Shown: one piece after another, positions 38,551 through 49,902 of the stretch
Numbering within the stretch: the first letter of the stretch is position 1
How the letters are laid out: every line of letters begins with the position of its first letter
Source of the DNA: Siphonodentalium dalli
Lineage: Eukaryota; Mollusca; Scaphopoda; Gadilida; Siphonodentaliidae
Direction: 5' to 3'
Length of the DNA stretch: 64,000 nucleotides
NCBI GenBank assembly: GCA_032622095.1
Contig: CP136067.1
Span: 96,342,707-96,406,706 of the forward strand
Notes under the pieces: generated by a model
What the model was told of the DNA's origin: nothing
The model's database searches: none
What the model saw: the letters and a program-made list of their open reading frames with translations, nothing else
Translations under genes and position numbers: made by a program

Positions 38551-39195
38551 AGGGGTACTGTACCCCAATTTCAATAAATTCCCGGTGACAATAACGATCT
38601 AATATCAATATTATATTTTAAAATAACTAATTTGAGTCGACGATGTCTACTGAAAACGTTCCGGTTAACAGGCTATCACAAAAGTAAAATTTAATTATTT
38701 AATATAAATTCATTTATGGCTGGAGTTATAAAATGGAGAATTATGCCAGTACGAGTTACCGTTCATGAAATAGTATCTGTTGCGTGTCTTTTATCGACGG
38801 CCGTTCGCGAACATTATTGAGTTGCACACATAACATGTTACCTGTAAAAGAAAGGCCCGCTATAACCGAATCGGAAAAAGGAGAAAGAAACAAGAGTCAT
38901 GAAGCGTCAAGTATTTTTATACGGAGTGAGATTGTTCGATGGAAGAGATTGGATGCATCAATTGAAGCTGTGAACAATGAACTTCCGGTTCTTCCTGCGA
39001 CCTGAGTCTTCTCCGGTGAATGTCAAAAACATGGCGCGTAGTTTGAAATCGTAATATTTTTGTTTCCAAGATCAATATTTTCTTCGCTAAATTAGGTTTA
39101 TACGAAACTCATATAACACGAACACAATATAACTTGAAAGTTATTTCAATGGGAGTAAATACAAAAAATTGTCTATCCCTGTGTACAGTGCCCCT
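38551..39195. mobile_element. TTAA MITE private to left arm, possible captured ORF
   Basis: Ends AGGGGTACTGTACCCC and GTGTACAGTGCCCCT lie between TTAA at 38547-38550 and 39196-39199. The right arm has one TTAA at 56957-56960. Internal plus-strand ORF 38784-39005 (73 residues, E/R/K rich, '..SIFIRSEIVRWKRLDASIE..') is absent from the related element at 28916, so it could be a transposase remnant or captured exon; I recognise no domain. Confidence 0.9.
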
Positions 39196-39357
39196 TTAAG
39201 CGCAAATACCAAATATTGTACTTAAGCACAAATATGGCATTTACGCTTAAGCGCAATCAATTGCACTTAATAATTTCGCTTAAGCATAATGAATTGCGCT
39301 TAAGCGCAATTGCAACAACTATCTAACCTACCCATAAACTATTGGCATCACCCAGCA

Positions 39358-40652
39358 TAGTCCAAGTCTTCTCGTACTAAAACCAGCTAAGATATTGGGA
39401 TGGAGGTGCCGGTCTTTAGTCCGAGTTCCAGGCCCATGCATTCTTATGACACGACTTAAGCGTTAGTGACCCGCTCAAATAAAACCACAATTATATGAAA
39501 TAAAATATCACAATTGCGACAATAAACGGATATTTTCCGCAGAAGACATGCTATTTGATCTGAAACCCACATCAGTTGTGAATTGAAAGCGGTAATTTAA
39601 TGCGAAAAGAGACATTTACCGCAATGTTTACAAATTTTTAAAAGTATGCGAACTCAGTTGACCTCGCGAACTGTGTTCGGCATTTTCCGTTGAAAATATT
39701 CCGTAGATTTTCGACTGACAACGCAAATTACGATGAATTCTCCATTGTAATCGTAATTATGTGTGTCAATAAATAAAAAATAAATAGATTAATTAAACAT
39801 TGAAGATATAAATGTAATACATTAAATAAATTACGGGGAATTACAACCCTCTCAAAGTTTAAAACAGTGTAAACACAACGACCATTAGAATAAATAATAT
39901 GGTGCTACATTTCCCACATTTGGTGGACTTCAGCGAAATTAAGATATATACTAAGCGTACAGAGCAATATACTGCTCTTGTTAAGCACACAAAAAATCAA
40001 ACAAAATTTGTATAAATTTTTAACCTTAAGTTTGAAAAGTCCCACTAAAACGGAAGAACTATATTTCGAACGCATGGCAAGTCAGACACAAGAGTTCTAA
40101 TTTGCTCCAATTTTGACAAGTTGCTTGCGAAAATTGTCAACAAAACTACCTTTCTGATCCTCCATTATGTCATTAAGTTTTTAGTGCGGGAATTGTTCTC
40201 AAAGCACATTGGAAACTGGACTTTGCGGCGATCGGTTTTCGCTATTTTGTTCGGAAAACCCCGCGCTATATATAGAAACGGAAACTAGAATACTCAGAAC
40301 AAACACCGGACAATGCCGAAGTTCTTCGGAACCTGAGTTCGGCTTTCAGTTAAGTAAACAAACAGAAAAAACAGCGATGTTGGTGACAATCAACCGGAAT
40401 ATTCTATGCGTAATTTAACATGAAAGTTAGATTATTATACACCATTATGACCATAAGATGTCTCTATTTCCGATGTATATAGCATCATGTATTGATTCAT
40501 TAGGTAAATCGAGTAAAATACACCACAGATTCCCGCCACAGATCGTGGGCGTAACTCGTGTGATAGGATTGGTATAGAAGCGGGCTTGGACTAAAGACCG
40601 GCACCTCCATCCCAATATCTTAGCCGGTTTTAGTACGAGAAGACTTGGACTA
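39358..40652. mobile_element. 1.3-kb element with 65-bp TIRs and 9-bp target duplication
   Basis: Terminal repeats of about 65 bp start TAGTCCAAGTCTTCTCGTAC and are almost perfect. CACCCAGCA flanks the element at 39349-39357 and 40653-40661, and occurs once in the right arm at 56779-56787. A 9-bp duplication with long TIRs fits Mutator-like (MULE) elements best. No transposase; the 69-aa plus ORF at 40209 is probably chance. Confidence 0.88.
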
Positions 40653-40889
40653 CACCCAGCAAGGCAAGAGGAGCATGGGGCTAATTTTACACTGTTTTAA
40701 TTAGCCTAGTACTCAACAGTCAACTGTGTTACTGTTAGTGTGTGCAACAATCATCATGTCATTGAACAACAATGATGTTGATGACATTTTGTCTTCAATT
40801 AGCCTTGTTATTCGAAATGCAGAGCGAATGTTAATACATGTGTATATGGGGCTGAGCAACATGGTTCAAGTTCACAAGAAGTTATAGGC

Positions 40890-41092
40890 ATGGAAAGCGA
40901 ATTGGAGCAGTGTCTTTCCAATTTTGACCGCATAAAACGTTTTCTTCGAAGTTCAACTTTGAAGAGTTAACATCATCAATTCAATTGTTTTTGAGTCAGT
41001 TCCGAGTCGGAAATCAAAGAGAATCAGAAGAAGCTGAAAGCAGTACTGAAGGAACCACCTCTGCGATTGCAAGAAACAGGAGTATGTTTTAA
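40890..41092 (+). pseudogene. left-arm copy of small ORF, frameshifted
   Basis: Counterpart of the minus ORF at 56347-56550. The ATG at 40890 and first codons are the same, but a single A is missing in the run near 40940, which shifts the frame to an early stop. A preceding ORF from ATG at 40756 ('MSLNNNDVDDILSSI') also occurs in both arms. Confidence 0.35.
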
Positions 41093-41168
41093 TATCAATA
41101 AAATCTATGTCTCTTGAAAACCAAAAAATAATTTCCTTCCGCTTATTGGGGAAACACCTCTATTTTAC

Positions 41169-41518
41169 ATGTGGGGCGATTCCATTCATTACGCTGGGCT
41201 ATGTGGGGTAAATTACCCTGGGCAAAAGTGAATGGAACGATTTTTGGTGACCGGAGTAATCCAAAAACAGCATCTAGTTACAACTGCAAACAACATATTT
41301 TTTATTGAGGAAATTTGACAAAAGTCACATTTGGAATGTCGAACAGACTCAGTTGAAAAACCGAACTTCGCGCGGAAAGTTTAGTCCCATTATAATATGC
41401 TCGCAGTTACACCACCTCGGCCGTAAGTGTATAGCGAGAGTAGCCCGGGGTATTTACGCCAGATCATTCCATTCATTGCCCATTGTGGCCGAGAGTAATG
41501 AATGGAATCGCCCCACAT
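41169..41518. mobile_element. MITE with ATGTGGGGCGATTCC ends (left copy)
   Basis: Inverted ends 'ATGTGGGGCGATTCCATTCA' at both sides; 350 bp. It is present in both arms (right copy 55924-56270), so it predates their separation. The LINE at 41525 inserted immediately next to its right end. The 71-aa ORF inside also occurs in the right copy but lacks any domain. Confidence 0.7.
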
Positions 41519-41524
41519 AACCAG

Positions 41525-43240
41525 ATTAATATGGACATTATTAACGTTATAAGTGAAAATCAATTCGGTTTTAGTGCTGGCAAAAGTACAATTGACAGCG
41601 CCTTCGTTCTACATGCGTCTATTCAAAAATATATCACTGCTAAAAAAACAGTATATGCAACGTTTGTAGATTTTTGGAAAGCATTTGATACAGTCGATCG
41701 ACAAATACTTTTTAAGAAAATGGAGTTAATTGGAATTACCGGCAGGACAATGCAGATTGTAAAATCACTATATGATTCAAGTGTTTATATTACTAGCACA
41801 AGTAAGGGATTTGGGCCACCGCACCTCTCAACAATTGGAGTCCGACAAGGATTTGTATTATCCCCTTTATTATTCAAGATATTTATTGATGACATTGATG
41901 GCATCTTTGATGATAAATGTGATCCATTGTCTATCGGGTCTAGCAAACTAAATCACTTATTATTTGCGGATGATTTAGTGCTATTGTCAGAAAGTCCGGA
42001 GGGACTTCAGCGGTCATTAGATAGCTTACAGTCTTACACAAATATGAACGCTCTCTCAGTCAATCCTGATAAGACAAAATGCATGATTTTTCGAACTAAA
42101 AAACCAAACTTTAACAAAAACTTCTTCCTTGCAGGAAATCAATTGGAAATTGTTAACGAATACACATATCTTGGAATTACCTTTGCAAACACTGGAAAAT
42201 TCATACAGGCAGTGGATAACCTGAGCGTCAAAGGGCGAAAGGCTCTTTTTTCAATAACAAATGCATGTGCTAATAAAGCACCACTCCCTCTGAAAACGTC
42301 CCTTAAACTATTTGACAAATTAATTAAACCCATCATCTTATACGGAAGTGAAATTTGGGCAACAGGAATAACTAAACAAAATTATGACCGTTATTCGTGT
42401 GAAAAAATTCATGTATCACATTGCAAACATATTCTCGGAGTTGGAAAATATGCATCTAAGTTATTGCAAGACGCAGTTATTGAACAACTTAACGGAAAAA
42501 CTGGTAGTTCAATCTTCAAAAGTTTAGAATCGTATGGGTTTACTCTAAATAGCGATGAGAGTAGTAGCGCCCTTCTGAGTAGTCTGATTTCGTTCAAACG
42601 AGAGCTTAAGAAAAACCATGTTATAGATTTTCGAGTCAGTATGCTTGATAGCGCTTCTAAATCAGGCAAAAACAAGCTAAGAACATATAGGCGTTTCAAA
42701 AGAAATTTTGAGTTAGAACCCTACCTTATTCACACAGCTTCCCAAACTGATCGTACAATGTTAACGCGACTGAGAATAAGTAATCATTCTCTTACTATTG
42801 AAAAAGGTAGGCATACGCAACCGAAAAAGACACCGTTACCATTACGGCTGTGTGTTTTTTGTGAAGACAAAATCGTCGAAGACGAAAGACACTTCTTAAT
42901 TGACTGCCCCCATTATTCCACCCAGCGTAGTGAATTACTAAAACTAATGGAGGGAAATTTTATTAATTTTCGACTGATGAGTAGATGGGACCAACTGAAG
43001 CATATATTAGATAATGACCTTACACAACATTGTGCGAAAGTTTGCAACATAGTCAGGAGGTTTTTCGAGTGCAGATTGAACAATACATAAATATTATTAT
43101 ATAATGTATATTAAGTTACTTGACTGAGTGATGTTATTATTATACAGTTTATATATGTTCATGTACCATATTAATATTATGTATATGTATGGCAACCTGT
43201 CCCAACCCAGGGACCTATTTTGCTTAATAAATTCTATTCT
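41525..43240 (+). mobile_element. 5'-truncated non-LTR retrotransposon, private to left arm
   Basis: AACCAG flanks the insertion at 41519-41524 and 43241-43246, and is single in the right arm (55918-55923, reverse complement). The element starts inside the RT coding region and ends 'TTAATAAATTCTATTCT'. A clean duplication, a 5' truncation and an undamaged frame indicate a recent insertion by target-primed reverse transcription. Confidence 0.9.
41531..43090 (+). CDS. non-LTR reverse transcriptase (partial, intact 3' ORF)
   Basis: About 519 residues from the first ATG inside the element; the frame is open from the truncation point. RT motifs in order: 'ENQFGFSAGKSTIDSAF' (fingers/motif 2a), motif A 'ATFVDFWKAFDTVD' with the first catalytic Asp, motif B 'GVRQGFVLSPLLF', motif C 'LLFADDLVLL' with the catalytic Asp pair, motif D 'LSVNPDKTKCMIF', and motif E 'YTYLGITF'. 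A thumb follows, then near the C terminus 'CVFCEDKIVEDERHFLIDC', a C-x2-C..H..C zinc motif. The endonuclease and RT N-terminus are missing, so it cannot mobilise alone. Phe at the position after Q-G in motif B, where Cys or Asp is usual, is unusual. Clade assignment needs phylogeny. A longer reading from 41483 would start in the neighbouring MITE and is not biological. Confidence 0.88.
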   Translation: MDIINVISENQFGFSAGKSTIDSAFVLHASIQKYITAKKTVYATFVDFWKAFDTVDRQILFKKMELIGITGRTMQIVKSLYDSSVYITSTSKGFGPPHLSTIGVRQGFVLSPLLFKIFIDDIDGIFDDKCDPLSIGSSKLNHLLFADDLVLLSESPEGLQRSLDSLQSYTNMNALSVNPDKTKCMIFRTKKPNFNKNFFLAGNQLEIVNEYTYLGITFANTGKFIQAVDNLSVKGRKALFSITNACANKAPLPLKTSLKLFDKLIKPIILYGSEIWATGITKQNYDRYSCEKIHVSHCKHILGVGKYASKLLQDAVIEQLNGKTGSSIFKSLESYGFTLNSDESSSALLSSLISFKRELKKNHVIDFRVSMLDSASKSGKNKLRTYRRFKRNFELEPYLIHTASQTDRTMLTRLRISNHSLTIEKGRHTQPKKTPLPLRLCVFCEDKIVEDERHFLIDCPHYSTQRSELLKLMEGNFINFRLMSRWDQLKHILDNDLTQHCAKVCNIVRRFFECRLNNT

Positions 43241-43333
43241 AACCAGTGACCCGATGGGCCGAGACGTTGTAAAAATAGTAGTTGGGAATTCCCTGGTTCT
43301 CTCACTAGAGACCGCTGTATGGACTCTGCTTAA

Positions 43334-44892
43334 GGGGATGGTAAAGTTTGGTCAAGATGGCCACCGCGGATTGCACCCTACCTCCAGATGATCAATAATT
43401 ACTCACCGGCCATAGAATGGATAAACTTCATATTTTTCACACATAATAATCAATAATAAACAAAGATCTTGTCATTAGTAGAGAAATTTTAGCTGTTAGA
43501 ATTTACTCGCGGTAGAGTGACAAAAAATCATGTCCCCAAACGGCGTTTCTCCAGTTCCAATGGTTAACTTTTTGTACAAACTGAACAGTCAAAATGGTCA
43601 TATAAGAATCTGGCTAGAGACAAGGAGACATCATTTTGAGGAAAAACAAGAACTTTCCCAAATACCCTGCCTGTGAAAATAGTACTGTCATCCTGAATAA
43701 TGGCAAAATGTCCTCCATTTGCATTGTTTACATTCTTAGGAACTATTTTTCTTGGTATGGGAGACCATAATATCCTAACATTATTTTGCGATAGCCGATA
43801 CACAAGCCATGGGGGCGGGGCGGCCATGATTACAAACAAACCCATCCGTCAATACTAGAATACGATTACGAATGGAAATCGATCAGTATAGACAATCGCG
43901 CATGGGATCACGCTTTTGATTATGCCCATCAATATATATGAGTTATAAGCTATATGATTGTACCTGATAACCGACAATTTCTCGATTAATTTACATTCAA
44001 ATGTTATTAAACGTATTTTTCTCCACAATGTTTTTATCCCAGTGCACCAAAATAGAATTGACCGGAAGTGAACTCGCACAAGGAGTCCGTCGTAAAATAT
44101 GACATATTTTGTCGGAATACGGTACTTTCCTATTCATAAATATGTTTTGATATAGGCTATTTGATTTTAGAATAATACAATATTCTGAAACATGTAAGTT
44201 TTCTATTTATGTGATTTGCGTAATAATACGACATCTTGTAATCTCGCTTTCGACTATAGACTGGTAATTCTAAAAATTAAATATCAAAATTTCCATCTGT
44301 AAACAGCACAAAACTTCATAAATCGTGGGTAATCAAGCAACTAAATTAATTCCAACAACTTAAATAAACTGAAAGCATCGATTTCATATCATAAACTTGC
44401 CCGATTGCAGGATCGAATTGCTTTTCTGGTCGATTTTCATGTACCTGCCGCGAATTAAAAAATGACAACAACATCATGAACATGTGTTTACAATAGAAAT
44501 ATGGCGACTGGCTCCCAAGAAAAACTGACACGTTTTAGCGGACGTTTTTCAAACGATACAGTGAACATTAATCTAAAGCATAGCTCCTTGGCTCTTAACG
44601 GTATGTCACTTATCATAATGGGCTGCCTAATGATACTGTTGAAGTTATAGTTTTTCACATTTGAATGCCAAAACAATGCCATAATATTGCAGATATACTC
44701 TGTTTCAAAGTCATTTTTCTGGTACAAAAAGCTTTTTAGCTCACATTTATTCGTGGCATCTCCTTTAACGATATATGCTCTATATATTATCTCTATGTTG
44801 TTATATCTATTTCTGTCTGCTTTTCTGTGAAAAATACCAATTTTGTCAGCCCGTTTCCAGACATTTTTTATGAAACAGACTTTGCCATACCC
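43334..44892. mobile_element. 1.56-kb TTAA element private to left arm
   Basis: Ends GGGGATGGTAAAG and CTTTGCCATACCC are inverted; TTAA flanks them at 43330-43333 and 44893-44896. The right arm has one TTAA at 55835-55838. The interior holds no recognisable transposase, only short ORFs on both strands. Confidence 0.85.
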
Positions 44893-45216
44893 TTAACTAT
44901 TTTTCGACAAATATGAATCAATGCATACGACTTGTGAACTGACGAAGAGCATGAATGTGAATGAACTATTATTTTATGAGTAGGAAATGGTAATGACTAA
45001 ATATATGTGATATATATTTAATGATATTTGAATGAGAAGTGTGAAAATTTAGGAAAGGTGTCAGGAAATTATCGTAATTTTCACGAACGTTGCAGAACGT
45101 ACCCGGAAGTAAAATTACCGAGTTTGAAAAATGCAAAAGTAATTTCCAACTGATTACTGTCGAAATCTTAGAACAAGGCTAATATTATAAAGTACTGACT
45201 TGTATGTATAACTTAA

Positions 45217-45685
45217 AGGTACTCAACCCGTAAAGAGGGTCCCCATCTCAACAGATTCCAACAACAACAATCCGATCGGAGGGTCCTATATTACTATTTC
45301 TTTGGCTTTGGGGGTAAAAAATATTTGATTCGAGTCGAGGAACCCATCAAACAAAGCTCAGAGTTATTAGATATTGATTTTTGAAATTTGTTATAAACTC
45401 GAGATCAGTACTACTAACTGCCGTAATCTGCTCTGGATGTGTTCTCCAAATCTATTCAAACAGACAAGGATGGATAACTCTAAAATCAAGTGGTAATTTT
45501 AACGCAATTTTGACTGAGTTCTGGGCCAGATAGTATTCCCGATAATGAAAAATAATAGATTTCTAAAATCGATATCTAACAAATCTGAGCTTTGATGGGT
45601 GACTTCCTCGACTCGAATCAAATATTTTTGACCCCCGAAGCCATTGAAATAGTAATTGAGAGGAGTTTTATCGGGTTGAGTACCT
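45217..45685. mobile_element. TTAA foldback private to left arm
   Basis: Ends AGGTACTCAACCCG and CGGGTTGAGTACCT between TTAA at 45213-45216 and 45686-45689. The right arm shows a single TTAA at 52678-52681. Same family as 1055-1992 at half the size, and likewise two facing halves. Confidence 0.9.
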
Positions 45686-45840
45686 TTAATGATTGCGCTT
45701 ACGCGCAATCATTGGTTTAAGCACAATTAATTGCGCTTAAGCGCAATTCATGATTATATGTAGCCATTTTGATAAAATAATTTAGACCAGCTCCCTACCC
45801 ATCCAAACCAATGGAAACAATATAGGTGATATGTCAATAG

Positions 45841-45910
45841 CATTCGGCAAACCTCGTCAGATTCCGTCACCGTTGGCCCGCAGAGGTCACAGGTCGAGGA
45901 GTTCAGAATG
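45841..45910. other. 70-bp insertion with 10-bp duplication, partly templated
   Basis: ATGTCAATAG flanks it at 45831-45840 and 45911-45920 and is single in the right arm (52527-52536). The first 33 bp (45841-45873) are the exact reverse complement of 36647-36679 inside the 16.4-kb element. The rest ('GGCCCGCAGAGGTCACAGG'..) matches nothing else I can find here. Confidence 0.8.
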
Positions 45911-46575
45911 ATGTCAATAGGTGAAGGGTGAGTTATGGATAAACCTATTTATTCACCAGGGGTGTTTAGTTACATAATATGATAACATGCAAGGCATATA
46001 AAGAACGACCCTGACATACAAGTAAGAAGACGGACAATGCAAAGGATCATGCAAATAGTCGTGGAACTATATGCATATATTAGGCCTACACGCATGTCAG
46101 CGACGCGAATGCTTGATTGTTAGTGCAGATCGTTTTGGATGCCAGTGGACTTCGATGAGTACATGATGCCTTAATATAGCCTATCGGCCTTTTATAATAA
46201 AAGCCTCTATATTGTAATGTATATAGTGAATGCTATAGACTACAATGTACGTCGCTGCGATTAAGCGAAGACGACACAATGCGTCCGCCGTCCAGTCATG
46301 TCTGGAGTCTGGAGTCTGGCCCACAGAGACAAACGACGTTTTGACGTCACGACGCCGTAACTGCGTTCATTTAGCTAACAAATGAAACTGATCTAATATT
46401 AACCTTTGCATGACATATTCATAACAACTTACTGTTTATAAATAAATACTTTGAACAGTTGTCCATTGCCACATATCGGAAGTTGTGAAGTAGTAAATTC
46501 GTTTCATTGCTGATTCCGCGATTTTGTGAAACCACTGCCGGAAGTCACGTGATTTTTCCACGAAAATGTTCTGTG

Positions 46576-47219
46576 GTGACACTCCACGGTTTCTGCAGGG
46601 ATTAGTGCAAAAATAAGGGGGCATCAATTCAATGAAAAATAACAGAAATGTGATCCCACAACACATATACAATGTATATATACCTGGGTTGAGCACATAC
46701 TAGGCTTAAAGATTTTGGTACAGAATTGTCATTTTAATGGGGGTAGCAAGAGTTATGCCCCTTGATTGTATGCCTGAAAAATGAAATTTTGATGCAAAAA
46801 TGACCAAAATAAGCGATTTTCAGGCTCGTGGGACACAAAAACCAGAAGATCTATGGTATAGCCGCCTATGTTGTCTGGAAGAACACTGTTTCCTCACAAA
46901 AATATCAAAAAATTTCAAACTTCTCACCACTGTAAGTTTAAAAAAAATATTTTTCATGCAGATGACAAATTTTAGGTGCTAAAATGTCACGCTGGTGTCT
47001 GGAGCCACTGTTTCGCAGAAATCGCTACTACTTCATACTGGTGGGGTCAAGGTCACCTGAAACAATATTTTTCAAAACTCAAAGACATCCTCTAAAAATC
47101 CACAAATTCATAACTAACCTTCTCTCAATAAACATACCACACCCATGGTGACAGAAAACACTGGTACTCTATTCTAAGAAATTTACCCCTACTGATAATT
47201 CGAAACTGTGGAGTGTCAC
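46576..47219. mobile_element. 644-bp element private to left arm
   Basis: Inverted ends GTGACACTCCACGGTTTC and GAAACTGTGGAGTGTCAC. The duplication is CTGTG (46571-46575 and 47220-47224), or TGT if the terminal GG..CC is counted as element sequence. The right arm is empty, CACAG at 51894-51898. A PIF/Harbinger assignment is possible under the 3-bp reading. Confidence 0.85.
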
Positions 47220-48223
47220 CTGTGAATAAAAATTTCTCCTTCACGGTATACGGTAATTTATGTGTGACGTCACAGTACGCGCGCCCATCTGTTACCTATA
47301 CACGACCCGAGCTCGGGCGCGCAAGCGCGGCACGCAAGCGCGCCGAGCAGGGTCGTTATAACCATGAATTGCGCTTAAGCTCAATTCAATATTAAATGTG
47401 AATTTGGCCTCCCATACCAGAGGCCCCCACCCCCATGGAATACGGAATACCACTTAATACAGAGGGTGGAATACGGAATACCAGTTAGGCCAAAAAAATT
47501 AGGGTAGGTAGGTAGGGAATTATTATTTTTTTTTTTTTTATTTTGATATTTTTTATCCAGCTGCAGAAATATTGAATTACCTCGACCGAAGTGACATAAA
47601 ATGCCAACTTGTGTTGTGGGGAAAGTATTACTTGATAAACACAGTGGAAATAGACATTAAGATTGATGAAAGATCAAACTTACTTCATGCTTAAGTATGT
47701 TATTTATTATTCACATACCACATTTTCATAAATTTGGCTATAAACTTGGTACGAAATTGATGTCACTCACTTTTATAAGAATTCTACCCATAATACCGCC
47801 ATTATACCTTACTTGTATTGTGACGACTACATCCCATTGTCTGGAGGTAGCCAGTACACCCAACCTAGCATGCCTGGTTTTTGGAAACAGTAGCTGTACC
47901 CCTATCATATGTGGTGATAACCTCTATACATGTATATATACAGATACACACACCATGTCTGTTGATAGTGCTCCTACCGGTACTCTCGGGCTCCAAATAA
48001 AAGTGCAGGCCCAAATAATAGTGCAGGGGAAAAATTCCATTGAAAGTTAATAATAGCACAGTGGAAACTCTGAGCAAAACATCAACTATAGTTAAAAAAA
48101 TTATAGTACATGTAGATCAAGCATAGGAATCAACATAGTATGTATCATGTAGTGTTTTATTCAATATTTAAATGTTCACATGTATGCCATATATTTGAAT
48201 ATGTACATGCATAAAGTTACAAG

Positions 48224-49115
48224 TCCGTAGCCAGCCACTAGCAAAGACAGTTCGTCATATATTATGAGGGCATTGGACACGAGCTGTGAAGCGACGAGAG
48301 GGTGTCCCCTATCGCATTGATGGGGGGTCCGGGGTTTCTCCCCCGGGGAAAATACGATGCAAACGGCGTACTGTAGATCCGCCCTGAAACAAAAAAGTTG
48401 AGCTTTGATTTTTCCAAGTTTTCTCTCACAGGCCTGGATCTGAAGTTCAACGGTATCTATATAGCCTAGCTGTTCCAAATGAACCAGTTGTCTTGTGCAT
48501 GGGGGAGTAACATAATCCACTGAGCATGTACCATGGATCGAACCAGTATCAGACGCTCTTTAAAAACACTTCTTCGAATATTTCCGTTATTTCGTCAAAA
48601 ACTCTTCTTCAAATATCTCCGTTATTACGTCAAAAACATTTTTCTCATACAAATCGCCGTTATTTAGTAAGTTAACATTCTTTATAGAGTTATTGCCCTT
48701 CCAGTTAGACGCGTCCGATTTCAAAACGTTGCGATTACTAGTAACTGCGTCCACCGCAACCCCAGTGATATATATGTATGGTTTGAAACGTTGTGCCTAT
48801 ATAATCCGATAGCCGCATGCATCAGCAGCATGTTAGTGAAAGCAGCTTTATACCGACATGTGTTGGCGGTCTATATGTGTTGAATTTGTGTGCACCAGTC
48901 TCTATTCAAACTAAGCATTCATGTAGTATATGACTATATCTATATACGTACATACGTCGTTTGTTCGAAGGGAGGTCCCGTTCAGCAATTGTTTGCCGTT
49001 TGGTCAACTGCTGCACATGACACGTTCACCCGAACGGCAATTACCACCACCGGGCACATGCAGGCAGAAGGGTCGTTCGTTCGAAGGGTACAAACCCCCT
49101 TGGCTACGGGCTTGA
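48224..49115. mobile_element. hAT-like element private to left arm
   Basis: The 8-bp duplication GTTACAAG / GTTATAAG (48216-48223 and 49116-49123) is single in the right arm at 50870-50877. Ends TCCGTAGCCAGCC and GGCTACGGGCTTGA are inverted. It contains a GC-rich 'GGTTTCTCCCCCGGGGAAA' hairpin near 48340. No transposase. Confidence 0.8.
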
Positions 49116-49269
49116 GTTATAAGCTCATCAATTTGGTATCAGAATCATATAGAAATCTTGAGTTTGTGCTGATTTCAATTTTCACGTTGGTAGTGGGTTC
49201 TATATCCTATATCTGACAAGAAACGGTACAACACACAACACCACACCCTGTCGACTGGCCCTTTAATTT

Positions 49270-49771
49270 GTACTTTCAGTTTCGGTTTCTTAAAATAATT
49301 TAATTCAATCAAATAGAATAGACTCGTCCGTCTGCAATGCACAGGTCCATGATAGAGAACTCTAGTACTGGCACGTCTGTTATTTTTCTGGAATACAACG
49401 CGACCAAACACAGACAGCTCAAATACATGTGCACGCGCGATTACCCTGGCCTGCATGGAATTATTCAAAACTTGTGTTTGCCTGTTTGGTCTGATTCTGA
49501 TTCAATGGGGGGGGGGTGCAGTTGGAATTTCCAAAGGTGGACACACCCCAAACGGAGACCCCCTAGCCACGTCCCTGGTTATACCCTCTCCCGCCCCAAC
49601 CTTTGGCAAAAACATAGTCGAGCGGGAATCTGAGCTGCCGGTTTTTTGGTCGGTCGCATTGTAATCCAGAGAAATCACAGACGTAATAGAGTTATCCATC
49701 GTGGACGGTTCCAAGTGCGCACTGCAGACGAACCAGTCTATTTTATTTTAAGAAACCGAAACTGAAAGTAC
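49270..49771. mobile_element. foldback in spacer
   Basis: Inverted ends GTACTTTCAGTTTCGGTTTC (mirrored at 49771) with stems of about 140 bp and a C-rich loop near 49540-49600. No target duplication is visible. Confidence 0.65.
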
Positions 49772-49902
49772 GAATACATTCGATAAATACAACTTAACAA
49801 TAAACAGCCCAAACTTCCTGGTGCGTCTGTCTTAATAAATGTGTACGTGTGTGGTGAGGTTATTGTGTATATTTTAAACATACGGTACTGTATATGTTTG
49901 GT

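Larger units (their letters stand above)
13180..49182 (+). repeat. left arm of giant interrupted palindrome
   Basis: Apart from insertions, this whole arm is the reverse complement of 50812-64000. Matched anchors include 13388 with 63796, 14182 with 62959, 20789-20796 with 58288-58295, 39349-39357 with 56779-56787, 41519-41524 with 55918-55923, and 49182 with 50812. In the 270 bp compared at 37250-37520 I count six substitutions, about 2 percent. The extra length is private mobile elements, each annotated separately. The interval 15175-18630 has no counterpart in the right arm. Confidence 0.92.

Noticed and set aside
41483-41530. Start codon at 41483 for the reverse transcriptase ORF
   Set aside because: It lies in the neighbouring MITE and before the target duplication; the frame is open by chance across the junction.
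45841-45910. tRNA or tRNA-derived gene
   Set aside because: 'GGTCACAGGTCGAGG' resembles a T-arm, but no acceptor stem, anticodon arm or A box can be folded.
47697-48077. 117-aa plus ORF and 70-aa minus ORF, repeated at 51016-51396
   Set aside because: They occur in both arms on both strands with indels and substitutions that do not favour either frame; composition is that of AT-rich noncoding DNA.
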